Assembly: GCF_004357985.1 (NCBI RefSeq)
Contig: NZ_SMTF01000004.1
Span: 124,001 to 188,000 of the forward strand
Direction: 5' to 3'
DNA length: 64,000 nucleotides
DNA from: Luteimonas aestuarii
Lineage (GTDB): Bacteria; Pseudomonadota; Gammaproteobacteria; Xanthomonadales; Xanthomonadaceae
Positions 31,149-39,734 of this stretch are shown here, piece after piece (positions within the stretch are counted from its first letter, which is position 1; each line of letters opens with the position of its first letter). The position numbers and the translations under genes were made by a program. The notes under the pieces are model-generated. The model worked only from the letters and a program-made list of their open reading frames with translations. It made no database searches and was not told where the DNA came from.

Positions 31149-32711
31149 TCAGAACCCGTCGGCCAGCGCGTGCAGGATGTCGACGTAGGACTTCTCGATG
31201 TCGGCCAGCCCCGCCGCGCCCACGCCTTCGGCGGGGTGGATCAGCATGTACTCGTCCGGGGCGTGCGCGCCGGAGCCGTGGCCCAGGCCGCCGAACACGA
31301 ACGGCAGGCCCAGCGTGCGCGTGAACTGGTAGAACGGCGCGCTGCCGGCCAGCCAGGGCGACACGCGCGTCTGCACGCCGTACTTGTTGAACACGCCCAG
31401 GAGCGCCTGCACCAGCGGTGCTTCGACCGACGTGGATGCTGCCGGGTAGCCGGACATCGGCCGGATCTCGATTTCGTTGAAGCCGTTCGCGTCCAGATGG
31501 CTGCGGATCATGCGGTAGGCGTCGTCCGGCTCCAGCCCCGGCGGCAGGCGCGAATCGACCTTCGCCGTCGCCATGTGCGGCAGGATGGTCTTCACGCCCT
31601 CGCCGGTATAGCCGCTCCACAGCCCGTCCACGTTGAACGTGGGATCGAACAGGTTGCGCACGATCGCCTCGCGGCCTTCCATGCCGCCGATCCAGCGCGA
31701 CACGGCGAACGCACGCTGCATGGCGGCATCGTCGGCGTCGCGCGCCAGCGCATTCACCAGCCGCTGCTGCTCGGCGGTGGGCGCGGTGACCGCATCGTAG
31801 TAACCGGGGATCACGATGGTATTGCCGTCCGGCGTGGTCATCGACGCGATGGCCTGCACCAGCCGCAGCGTCGGCGAATCCACCAGCGCCTTCAGCGAGC
31901 CGTGGACCTCCGCTTTCGACGGGCCGCCCCACTCGCCGCCCTTCGCTTCCATCTCGAAATACACGATGCCCTTCACGCCCAGGTTGAGCGACGCCTTGCC
32001 GTCCGGCGTCTGGATGTTCATCGGGAAGAACGCGCCGTCGGCCTGGCGCAGGCGCTCGCGCCAGGGCGCGATCACGTCGCCGAAATTGGGCGAGCCGAGC
32101 TCTTCCTCGCCCTCGGCCACCACGTACAGGTTGACCGGCAGCGTGCCGGTGGTGGCGATCATCGCGTCCAGCGCATTGAGGAAGGCGCGCTGCGGCCCCT
32201 TCTGGTTGGTCGCGCCGCGCGCCATCAGCACCGTGCCCAGTTCGTGCTCGACCAGCTCGCCCGCGAACGGATCGTCGATGCGCCAGTTGGGCTCGATCGG
32301 CTGCACGTCGTACATCATGTACACCACCAGCGTGCGCTCCGCCCCGGCGTCGTACCAGCCCAGCACGCCCGGATGCCCCGGCGTGTCCACCACCTCCACC
32401 TCGGCGAAACCCAGCGCACGCAGGTCGTCGGCCAACAGGCCGGCCATATCGCGGATGCCGTCGTCCTGGGCGCTGATCGAGCGCTGCCGCACCCAGCGCT
32501 GCAGGTGCGCGACATGCGCGTCCAGGTCGGCATCGATGCGCGCGTAGACCGCCTCGTGCGTGCCGGCGTATGCGGGAATGGCGGCCGCGTCGTAAACCTC
32601 GTCGGTCGACCACGCATACGTGGGTCGCGGCGAGTCGGAAGCCCCGGCCGCATGCATGGACAGGACAAGCAACGATGCCAGCAGGCACGGCAACAGGCGC
32701 GAAACGGTCAT
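31149..32711 (-). CDS. Exported M20/M25/M40 family metallohydrolase-like protein
   Basis: A 520-residue protein with a signal peptide (SRLLPCLLASLLVLSMHAAGA) and an M20 peptidase fold. Compared with the usual family motifs, the first zinc-ligand region reads VVYMMYDVQP where His is expected (GHYD), and the bridging Asp region reads RGATNQKGP where SDDKG is usual. The general-base region VAEGEEELGS is intact, as is the last ligand region GAHAPDEYMLIHP. So two metal ligands differ from the catalytic consensus. It may use a different site or be inactive. Start 32711 is chosen because the signal peptide begins there. Confidence 0.8.
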   Translation of the reverse strand: MTVSRLLPCLLASLLVLSMHAAGASDSPRPTYAWSTDEVYDAAAIPAYAGTHEAVYARIDADLDAHVAHLQRWVRQRSISAQDDGIRDMAGLLADDLRALGFAEVEVVDTPGHPGVLGWYDAGAERTLVVYMMYDVQPIEPNWRIDDPFAGELVEHELGTVLMARGATNQKGPQRAFLNALDAMIATTGTLPVNLYVVAEGEEELGSPNFGDVIAPWRERLRQADGAFFPMNIQTPDGKASLNLGVKGIVYFEMEAKGGEWGGPSKAEVHGSLKALVDSPTLRLVQAIASMTTPDGNTIVIPGYYDAVTAPTAEQQRLVNALARDADDAAMQRAFAVSRWIGGMEGREAIVRNLFDPTFNVDGLWSGYTGEGVKTILPHMATAKVDSRLPPGLEPDDAYRMIRSHLDANGFNEIEIRPMSGYPAASTSVEAPLVQALLGVFNKYGVQTRVSPWLAGSAPFYQFTRTLGLPFVFGGLGHGSGAHAPDEYMLIHPAEGVGAAGLADIEKSYVDILHALADGF

Positions 32712-32795
32712 CCCCGGTCTCCGGATCAGCAACAAGTGGGATGGACCATACAACAGCTATGGACGGACCGCTGCGCTATACAAACGGTCAGCTTA

Positions 32796-32820
32796 GAAAA
32801 ATGAACCAGACCCCTTTTCC
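32796..32820 (+). repeat. Left copy of short repeat flanking accessory genes
   Basis: GAAAAATGAACCAGACCCC followed by TTTTCC. The first 11 bases are identical to 35242-35252 and the rest is similar (CCAGACCCC against CCCGACTCC). Both copies have the same orientation and bracket the LRR and ATPase genes. Motifs of this kind often mark old insertion junctions, but the element is not identified. Confidence 0.5.
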
Positions 32821-32919
32821 CCAGCTGCGAGGGGGATGACGGGCAAGGAGACGCGACAAGCGATGACACTACATGCCGGTCAACGACGGTGACATGATAG
32901 TGATGGTGCGACGCTGGCC

Positions 32920-33870
32920 ATGGCAGCGATGTGCAATCACTATCACCAGAATGATCGATCAGTTGAAACTCCACCCAATGCCTTACCAGCCATAAAGACC
33001 GTGACCAGCGATCATTACGCGATCCGAGCACGCCAGGAAGACCTCGAGCTCGTGGTCACCGGCCCTTGGTCTGCCGCCGCAGAAAGAGCCTTATTGACGG
33101 GTGAAGCAGATAGATTGGTCTTGAACTACGCGTTGGGATTCAACGAACCAAGCCTGGACTTCTTGCGCAACTTGCCGATCCGACAGCTAGTCATTCTGGA
33201 CCGCGGGGTCAAGGACCTTGAGCCAATCTATAGTTTGGCCCCAACGTTGCAGTTGCTGGAGTTGACTACCAACCCTTCTCTCACTCTTGATCTTTCGAGG
33301 CTGGAGTTATTAACCAGCCTCGGGGCGGACTGGGCGCAGGTGAAAGACTCCATCGCCGGCGCAAGACGCCTTCGGTACTTGTTCTTGCTTCGGTACGACC
33401 GCCCAGACATCTCACCGTTGTCGTCCCTCAGTCGCCTGGTCGGGATGACGATGAAGGACAAGCCGAGACTCCGCTCGCTGGACGGCCTGGCTGAACTGCA
33501 TAACATCAAGGAGCTTTCGATTTTTTCCGCTGGACAACTTGACGATACTGGCGCCCTGAAGGATGTCGAGACTATTGAGAGCCTGGAGCTCCAGTCATGC
33601 GGTCGTCTGTCCAGCATCAGCGACATTTCCTGCTGCCTCGGATTGAAGAGCCTGAACTTCAGCGAGTGCGGGGAGATCGATTCGCTGAGTTCGATTCGCA
33701 ACCTTGCACGGCTGGAAACCCTCTACCTCTTCGGAACAACCAACATCAAGGATGGCGATTTGACACCACTTCTGGAGCTTCCTCGCTTGCACGAGCTAAG
33801 AATGCAGGATCGTCGACATTACAATCCGAGAGTCAAGGATATCCAGGCGATCCTGCCGAGATTGACCTGA
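32920..33870 (+). CDS. Leucine-rich repeat protein, lower GC than surroundings
   Basis: A 316-residue protein made mostly of leucine-rich repeats of about 22-24 residues. Examples are LRNLPIRQLVILDRGVKDLEP, LSSLSRLVGMTMKDKPRLRSLDGL and SSIRNLARLETLYLFGTTNIKDGDL. The last residues GLKSLNF, LETLYLF and LHELRMQ show the LxxLxL strand pattern. No signal peptide or membrane helix is seen, so it is probably a cytoplasmic scaffold. Its base composition is visibly lower in GC than the flanks, suggesting transfer. The start is uncertain: ATG 32920 lies in a strong inverted repeat and GTG 33001 is an alternative. Confidence 0.78.
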   Translation: MAAMCNHYHQNDRSVETPPNALPAIKTVTSDHYAIRARQEDLELVVTGPWSAAAERALLTGEADRLVLNYALGFNEPSLDFLRNLPIRQLVILDRGVKDLEPIYSLAPTLQLLELTTNPSLTLDLSRLELLTSLGADWAQVKDSIAGARRLRYLFLLRYDRPDISPLSSLSRLVGMTMKDKPRLRSLDGLAELHNIKELSIFSAGQLDDTGALKDVETIESLELQSCGRLSSISDISCCLGLKSLNFSECGEIDSLSSIRNLARLETLYLFGTTNIKDGDLTPLLELPRLHELRMQDRRHYNPRVKDIQAILPRLT

Positions 33871-33931
33871 CCGGGGACGTTGGCCATCAAGGGACTAGCC
33901 GTCCGAACCACAGGGCAGCGGAATCTGCAGC

Positions 33932-35102
33932 CTACCGCTCCGGCCAGTGCCATGCAGGCACGTCGAGCAGGCCCTGCCCCGCCACCCGGGTCTCGCTGAG
34001 CGATTTCTCCAGTGCGATCTCGTTGCACTCGGGCTGTTCGCGCAGCGCGGCGATCAGGCGCGAGGCGTGCGAGACCACCCAGACCTGGCAGCGGCGCGAG
34101 GCCGCAGCGATCAGCCGCGCCAGCGCGGGCAGCAGGTCGGGGTGCAGGCTGGTCTCGGGCTCGTTGAGCACCATCAGTTCCGGCGGGCGCGGGGTGTGCA
34201 GCGCGGCGATCCAGAGCAGGTAGCGCAGCGTGCCGTCCGACAGTTCGGCGGCGGACAGCGGGCGCAGCAGGCCATCCTGCAGGAAGCGCAGCTGGAACCG
34301 TGCGTCGTCCATCCCGATCTCCACGCTCGCGCCGGGGAAGGCATCGTCCACCGCCGCCGCGAGCGCCTCGGCGTCGCCGATCTCGCGGATGGTCTGCCAG
34401 GCCGCGGCCAGGTCGTGGCCATCGTGGCTGAGCACCGGCGTGCGGGTGCCCAGCTGCGGCAGCCGGGCCGGGGCCTGGTGGTCCGAGCGGAAATGGTCGT
34501 AGAAGCGCCAGCCGCGGATGCGTTCGCGCAACACCATGGCCTCGGGCGCGGCCTGCGGGTCCGCCAGCTGGTCGAACAGGCTGTCGAACGCGTTCAGATG
34601 CTCCGCGACCGCCCGCCACCCGCGGCCTTCGGCCGCCTTGGCCATGGGCCCGCGCCGCTCGACCAGCACGTTGCCGCTGCGCAGGAACGGCCCGCTCCAG
34701 ATCACCTCGCGCTTGATCTCCGGGTCCAGGGAAAACGCGGATGCCGACGGGATCGGCAGGCCCAGGTCGATCGCGTAACCGAACTCGTCGCTGGCGAAGC
34801 CTAGCCGCAGCGCCACGGACTGCTGGCGCACCGTGCCCTGCACCGCCGCGTCGCCGCAGCGCATGGCACGCGTCAGGACTTCCGGGCCGGCCCACAGCGT
34901 CGAGCGCGACCCACCCTCGCGGGCAAGCGCGGGCAAGCGCGGGCACCACGCCACCACGCGCCGTCTCCGCAAGCAGCCGCAACGCCCGGTAGAGGTTCGA
35001 CTTGCCGCTGCCGTTCGCACCGGTGACCAGGTTGAGCCGCGCCATCGGGACGACGACTTCGCGGAGGGAGCGGTAATGGCCTACGGCGAGGGTGGTGAGC
35101 AT
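33932..35102 (-). pseudogene. AAA family (ABC/RecF-like) ATPase, frameshifted by a 10-bp duplication
   Basis: The gene starts at 35102 (MLTTLAVGHYRSLREVVVPMARLNLVTGANGSGKSN, Walker A GANGSGKS) but the matching remainder lies in another frame, from about 34918 down to the stop at 33932. That part has a signature-like LSDGTLRYLLWIAAL, Walker B MVLNEPETSLHPD and VWVVSHASRLIAAL, so together it is a complete COG4637-like predicted ATPase of about 385 residues. The frames meet at 34919-34945, where GCGGGCAAGC is tandemly repeated; removing one 10-bp unit restores one frame (PALAREGG). As it stands the product loses Walker B and is inactive. Confidence 0.85.
34919..34945. repeat. 10-bp tandem repeat at the ATPase frameshift
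   Basis: GCGGGCAAGC twice in a row, followed by a partial third copy GCGGGCA. A unit length of 10 is not a multiple of 3, so gain or loss of one unit switches the ATPase gene out of or into frame. Confidence 0.9.
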
Positions 35103-35241
35103 GCGGACCCTAAGGCTTTCCGTGTCACGCCACTGGCAACTTCAACTGGCGTATCGATCGTAGCGTACTGGACCGTCACGCCCCGCTTAAGCGACCAATA
35201 AAATGACCCTACACCTTCAGCGGCCCGACCCCGTTTGCCGA

Positions 35242-35268
35242 GAAAAATGAACCCGACTCCATATTTCC
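35242..35268 (+). repeat. Right copy of short repeat flanking accessory genes
   Basis: GAAAAATGAACCCGACTCC followed by ATATTTCC, in the same orientation as 32796-32820 and sharing its first 11 bases. It is preceded by CCGACCCCGTTTGCCGA, a related phrase. It sits just downstream of the secreted orphan gene's stop and upstream (by 140 bases) of the ATPase start. Confidence 0.5.
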
Positions 35269-35276
35269 CTTTCTCA

Positions 35277-35996
35277 TTAATCGATAGGCACGAATGAAAG
35301 ATCCCTCTCCTCAGTGTTGCCGTTTGCATACGCGGATCTCAATCTCACGGACCCTGCCTTGAAAGGGGTGACAGTATGCTGCGTTAGTCCGGAGTTGAAG
35401 GAAATGCCGCTGCCAGACTCGACATAAGAGTTGTCACCAGCCATGTCTGAGCCTTCAAGCAATTGCCGATTAACCTCTTCACCTGTAGCGGGTGAGATTA
35501 CCAATGCAATCTTCTTTCGAGGGAAAACCCTCATGTACAGCCTGTGTGGCTGATCAGATGCATTGGTAGCGTTGAGCGTGAATGGCTCTGATTGATACAA
35601 GCCGATTCGCACTTGGATTTCCGAATTGCAGCCTTGGCAGAAGTTTCGCTCGGTCTTGCTCACCGACCAAATCTTCTCGTGGTTGTCGTAACGAAAACAG
35701 ACATCTCGACCGGGAGAGTCGTTGAAGCTGAAGCTGATGGTCTGAGTGATCACACCGTCAACCATGAATGCCGCACTGTGTTGCTCTGCTGACTTGAGGA
35801 CAACTGCGGAGGCGAACGTACCTGGACGCAGAGCATCCAATTCGTGTCCATTGTTGAACGAGACGCCATGCATCTCCCCCACCTCACCGGGCGTTCCGCC
35901 GCTTATACAGGCCATAGCCTCATCTCCCATCAACGGTCTCGAGCCGTATGCCGAAAACGCGAGGAAGCTCATCAATGCCAGCGCGAGTGTTCTCAT
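35277..35996 (-). CDS. Secreted protein of unknown function, lower GC
   Basis: A 239-residue protein with a signal peptide (MRTLALALMSFLAFSAYG). The mature part is beta-rich with scattered cysteines (CISGG, VCFRYDN, NFCQGCNSE) that could form disulfides, and the centre resembles an immunoglobulin-like domain (FTLNATNASDQPHRLYMRVFPRKKIALVI). I do not recognise the family. Composition is lower in GC than the neighbours, as in the LRR gene. ATG 35996 is preferred over 36017 because it gives a standard signal peptide. Confidence 0.7.
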   Translation of the reverse strand: MRTLALALMSFLAFSAYGSRPLMGDEAMACISGGTPGEVGEMHGVSFNNGHELDALRPGTFASAVVLKSAEQHSAAFMVDGVITQTISFSFNDSPGRDVCFRYDNHEKIWSVSKTERNFCQGCNSEIQVRIGLYQSEPFTLNATNASDQPHRLYMRVFPRKKIALVISPATGEEVNRQLLEGSDMAGDNSYVESGSGISFNSGLTQHTVTPFKAGSVRLRSAYANGNTEERDLSFVPID

Positions 35997-36148
35997 GGCG
36001 CCTAACTCTCGTATCAAGTCGTGCCGCGAAGCGGCATCGAATGAAATGGACCGTCATGCGGAAAATCACCAGAAAGCGACGCCCATTGGACAGAGGCAAT
36101 CATCTCCCGATCCTTTCTACTCGCCGGCATACACTTGTAGGATAAAGA

Positions 36149-36439
36149 CTACCGCTTCGCCCTTCCCTCCGCCGCCCGGTAAACGTCCGACTTGCTGCGC
36201 TTTCCCACCGCAATCACCGTGACCAGCACGATCTTGTCGTCGACCTGGTACACCAGCCGATAACCGGCCGCGCGCAGCTTGATCTTGTAGCAGTCCGGCA
36301 GGCCGTGCAGGCGTGCGGATGGGACATGCGGCCTGACAAGGCGCTCGCGCAGTTTCGCCTTGAACTGCTCGCGCAGCGGCGCGGCCAGCTTGCGCCATTC
36401 CTTCAGTGCCGATTCGACGAACGCGAGTTCATAGGTCAT
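36149..36439 (-). CDS. RelE/ParE family toxin
   Basis: A 96-residue RelE-superfamily toxin, an mRNA interferase or gyrase poison fold. Family features are the N-terminal helix pair (ESALKEWRKLAAPLREQFKAKLRERL), the basic strand DCYKIKLRAAGYRLVYQVDDKIVLVTVIAVGKR and a basic tail EGRAKR. The upstream antitoxin overlaps its start by 11 bases, the usual arrangement. Whether it cuts mRNA cannot be told from sequence alone, but the RLVYQV...VIAVGKR core is RelE-like. Confidence 0.92.
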   Translation of the reverse strand: MTYELAFVESALKEWRKLAAPLREQFKAKLRERLVRPHVPSARLHGLPDCYKIKLRAAGYRLVYQVDDKIVLVTVIAVGKRSKSDVYRAAEGRAKR

Positions 36440-36674
36440 CGAGCGCCACCCTCACCCGGCGTTCCTTCGCACGGGCGCGGACCAATTCTGCAAGTTCCAG
36501 GTCTTCCAGCCGGTCCAGCAGCCGCTTGTACGCGGCGGCCGGCACCAGATAGGCCAAGGGCTTGTTGTGCACCAGCACGGCCACGGCCTCGTCGTCGGCG
36601 GCCTCGATCACCGCGCTGGGATTGCGCTTGAGCTCGGTGATGCTGACGCTAGCACTGGACAGGATCTGTTCCAT
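36429..36674 (-). CDS. Phd/YefM family antitoxin
   Basis: An 81-residue antitoxin with an N-terminal DNA-binding Phd/YefM domain (SVSITELKRNPSAVIEAADDEAVAVLVHNKPLAYLVPAAAYKRLLDRL) and a C-terminal toxin-wrapping tail (RARAKERRVRVALDDL). Start 36674 (MEQILSSASVSI) is preferred; ATG 36686 and TTG 36710 are in frame upstream but fall in the operator palindrome. It overlaps the toxin gene by 11 bases and should repress the pair as a complex with the toxin. Confidence 0.9.
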   Translation of the reverse strand: MEQILSSASVSITELKRNPSAVIEAADDEAVAVLVHNKPLAYLVPAAAYKRLLDRLEDLELAELVRARAKERRVRVALDDL

Positions 36675-36678
36675 CTTC

Positions 36679-36696
36679 GGCTCCATATTCGGAGCC
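36679..36696. promoter_or_regulatory. Toxin-antitoxin operator palindrome
   Basis: GGCTCC-ATATTC-GGAGCC, perfect 6-bp arms around an AT-rich centre, 5 bases upstream of the preferred antitoxin start. A second, looser dyad (CCATATTTGG...CCGAATATGG, minus strand) overlaps it. It fits the autorepression site of a Phd/YefM operon. Confidence 0.65.
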
Positions 36697-36763
36697 AAAT
36701 ATGGCACCAACCTACCGCCACTTCAAGTCTGGCCATAAGCCGGGTCACTGAAACCGGGCCGAC

Positions 36764-38431
36764 TCATCCCATCGGCAACTTCAACCCCTGCTCCTTCGCA
36801 CACGCCTTCGCAATGTCGTACCCCGCATCCGCATGCCGCATCACGCCGGTGCCGGGGTCGTTCCACAGCACGCGGGCGATGCGCTTGTCGGCTTCCTCGG
36901 TGCCGTCGCAGACGATCACCACGCCGCTGTGCTGGCTGTAGCCCATGCCCACGCCGCCGCCGTGGTGCAGGCTGACCCAGGTCGCGCCGCCGGCGACGTT
37001 GAGCATGGCGTTGAGCAGCGGCCAGTCGCTCACGGCGTCGCTGCCGTCCTGCATGGCTTCGGTTTCGCGGTTGGGTGAGGCGACGCTGCCGCTGTCGAGG
37101 TGGTCGCGGCCGATCACCACCGGCGCCTTCAGTTCGCCGTTGCGCACCATCTCGTTGAACGCCAGGCCCAGCTTGTGGCGCAGGCCCAGCCCCACCCAGC
37201 AGATGCGCGCGGGCAATCCCTGGAAGCGGATGCGCTCGCGGGCCATGTCCAGCCAGTTGTGCAGGTGGGCATCGTCGGGGATCAGTTCCTTGACCTTGGC
37301 GTCGGTGCGGTAGATGTCTTCCGGGTCGCCGCTCAGCGCCACCCAGCGGAACGGGCCGATGCCGCGGCAGAACAGCGGACGCACATAGGCCGGCACGAAG
37401 CCGGGGAAGTCGAAGGCATTGGTGCAGCCTTCGTCCTGCGCCATCTGGCGGATGTTGTTGCCGTAATCGACCGTGGGGATGCCCTGCGCGTGGAAGGCCA
37501 GCATGGCTTCGACATGCACGCGCATGGAGTGCTTGGCCGCGTCGCGCACCTTTTCCGGGTGCTGCTTCTGTTCGGTGAGCCACTGCTCCACCGTCCAGCC
37601 GATCGGCAGGTAGCCGTGCACCGGGTCGTGCGCGCTGGTCTGGTCGGTCACGCAGTCGGGGCGCACGCCGCGTTCGACCAGTTGCGGCAGGATTTCCGCG
37701 GCATTGCCCAGCAGGGCGATGGACTTCGCCTCGCCGGCGCGAGTGTACGTCTCGATGCGGGCCAACGCGTCGTCGAGGTCGGTGGCCTGCTCGTCGACGT
37801 AGCGCGTCTTCAGCCGGAAATCGATGCTGCTCTGGCGGCATTCGATGTTCAGGCTGCAGGCGCCGGCCAGCGATGCGGCCAGCGGCTGCGCGCCGCCCAT
37901 GCCGCCGAGCCCGGCGGTGAGGATCCACTTGCCCTTGAGGCTGCCGCCATAGTGCTGGCGGCCCATCTCCACGAAGGTCTCGTAGGTGCCCTGCACGATG
38001 CCCTGGCTGCCGATGTAGATCCAGCTGCCGGCGGTCATCTGGCCGTACATCATCAGGCCCTTGCGGTCGAGCTCGTTGAAGCGCTCCCAGGTGGCCCAGT
38101 GCGGCACCAGGTTGGAATTGGCGATCAGCACGCGCGGCGCATCCGGATGCGTGGGGAACACGCCCACCGGCTTGCCGGACTGCACCAGCAGGGTTTCGTC
38201 GTCGCCGAGGGTCCGCAGCGTCTCGAGGATGCGGTCGTAGCAGGCCCAGTCGCGCGCGGCGCGGCCGATGCCGCCGTAGACCACCAGCGACGTGGGGTCT
38301 TCCGCCACTTCAGCGTCCAGGTTGTTCTGCAGCATCCGGTACGGCGCTTCGGTCTGCCAGCTGCGGCAGTTCAGCGTGGCGCCGCGCGGGGCGCGGATGA
38401 CGCGGGACGGGTCGTGGCGGGGGTCGGTCAT
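36764..38431 (-). CDS. hutU: Urocanate hydratase
   Basis: A 555-residue urocanase, which adds water to urocanate to give imidazolone propionate using tightly bound NAD+ as electrophile. The protein is full length for the family. Signature stretches: [67 protein letters not shown], and near the end [15 protein letters not shown]. It is the second step of histidine degradation. The genes for later steps, hutF and hutI, lie 11-14 kb away, and hutH and hutG are not in the window. Confidence 0.98.
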   Translation of the reverse strand: MTDPRHDPSRVIRAPRGATLNCRSWQTEAPYRMLQNNLDAEVAEDPTSLVVYGGIGRAARDWACYDRILETLRTLGDDETLLVQSGKPVGVFPTHPDAPRVLIANSNLVPHWATWERFNELDRKGLMMYGQMTAGSWIYIGSQGIVQGTYETFVEMGRQHYGGSLKGKWILTAGLGGMGGAQPLAASLAGACSLNIECRQSSIDFRLKTRYVDEQATDLDDALARIETYTRAGEAKSIALLGNAAEILPQLVERGVRPDCVTDQTSAHDPVHGYLPIGWTVEQWLTEQKQHPEKVRDAAKHSMRVHVEAMLAFHAQGIPTVDYGNNIRQMAQDEGCTNAFDFPGFVPAYVRPLFCRGIGPFRWVALSGDPEDIYRTDAKVKELIPDDAHLHNWLDMARERIRFQGLPARICWVGLGLRHKLGLAFNEMVRNGELKAPVVIGRDHLDSGSVASPNRETEAMQDGSDAVSDWPLLNAMLNVAGGATWVSLHHGGGVGMGYSQHSGVVIVCDGTEEADKRIARVLWNDPGTGVMRHADAGYDIAKACAKEQGLKLPMG

Positions 38432-38627
38432 GGCAACGCATCCTGGAATCGATGCCGCGAATTATCGCACCGGCCGCCAAGCGCCCCTGCCGCGCCCCAC
38501 GCCTGCACGGGCGCGTGCCCTGCCGGATGGCAAAGTGACATCTGGCAGGTAGGCGCGGCCGCGGCCGAAAAGTAAACTGATGCGGTCAATAATCCCCGGC
38601 GCCCCGGCGCCCAGAGTGCGAGGCAGC

Positions 38628-39734
38628 ATGCACGGCATCCGCCGCTCCATCGTCCCGCTGTTGGCCTGCGCGCTGCTGCTGGCCGCGTGCGGCCGCGACA
38701 CCGACGACAGCGCCACCCCGCCCGACCCGCGCGCGGAAGTGGTGGCGCGTGCGCTGGGCGAGATCGCCGCGCCCGCCGGTGGCAGCGCCGCCGCCGACGT
38801 GCTGGCGCGCAACGACAGCGTGCTGACGTCGGAAGTGGCCGCGCGCGTGTCGCGCATCGGCTCCGATGCCGGTGCGCGCGTGCGCCGCGGCGACCTGCTG
38901 GTCGAACTGGACCCCACCGACTACCGGCTGTCGCTGTCGCAGGCCAGCGCACAGGCGTCCGCCGCGCAGGCGCGCGCCACGCAGGCGCAGGCGCGGCTGG
39001 TGCGCGCGCGCCAGCTCAACGCCGACAAGTACGTGTCCGACGACGAGCTGGCCGCACTGGAAGCCGAAACCGCCGGCGCGCAGGCCGAGGCCCGCGTGCG
39101 CCAGGCCGCGCGCGCCGTGGCCGAGCGCGAGCTGGCGAAGACCCGCATCGTCGCGCCGTTCGATGGCGTGGTACTGGAACGCATCGCGCAGGTGGGCGCC
39201 GCGGTGGCACCGGGCAGCCCGCTGCTGCGCATCGTGGATGCCGCGATGCCGGAAGTGGAAGTGCGCCTGCCGCCGCAGCAGGCCGCCACGCTGGAACAGC
39301 TGGGCGCGGCGATGCTGGAGATCGATGGCCGCACTTGGCCGGTGACCCTGCTGCGCATGGCCGATGCGGTGGATGCCACCTCGCGCACGCGCGTGGCGCG
39401 GCTGGCGTTCGGCGGCGATGCACCGCCGCCCGGCAGCAACGGCACGCTGCGCTGGCAACAGGCGGCGCGCTGGCGCGTGCCCGCCGACCTGCTGGTCAGT
39501 CGCGACGGAGGCCTGGGCATCTTCGTGGTCGAGGACGGGCGCGCGCGCCACGTGGTGCTGCCCGGCGCGCAACCCGGCCGTGGCGGCGAGACCGACCTGC
39601 CCGCCGATGCCCGCATCGTCACCGAAGGCCACCAGGCGCTGCAGGACGGCCAGGCCGTGCGCGTGCGCGGCGCGGCCACACCGGCGAACGACGCGGCCGC
39701 CGCAGCCGCCGCCGACCCGACGCAGGCCGAGTGA
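38628..39734 (+). CDS. RND efflux periplasmic adaptor (HlyD-type) lipoprotein
   Basis: A 368-residue membrane-fusion protein with a lipoprotein signal (RRSIVPLLACALLLAACG). A barrel-sandwich domain (RVSRIGSDAGARVRRGDLLVELDPTDY and IVAPFDGVVLERIAQVGAAVAPGSPLLRI) flanks a helical hairpin (QASAQASAAQARATQAQARLVRARQLNADKY). Membrane-proximal beta domains follow and the tail is Ala/Asp-rich. It links an inner-membrane RND pump to an outer-membrane channel. It overlaps the pump gene by one base (TGATG). No outer-membrane channel gene is adjacent, so it must borrow one. Confidence 0.92.
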   Translation: MHGIRRSIVPLLACALLLAACGRDTDDSATPPDPRAEVVARALGEIAAPAGGSAAADVLARNDSVLTSEVAARVSRIGSDAGARVRRGDLLVELDPTDYRLSLSQASAQASAAQARATQAQARLVRARQLNADKYVSDDELAALEAETAGAQAEARVRQAARAVAERELAKTRIVAPFDGVVLERIAQVGAAVAPGSPLLRIVDAAMPEVEVRLPPQQAATLEQLGAAMLEIDGRTWPVTLLRMADAVDATSRTRVARLAFGGDAPPPGSNGTLRWQQAARWRVPADLLVSRDGGLGIFVVEDGRARHVVLPGAQPGRGGETDLPADARIVTEGHQALQDGQAVRVRGAATPANDAAAAAAADPTQAE

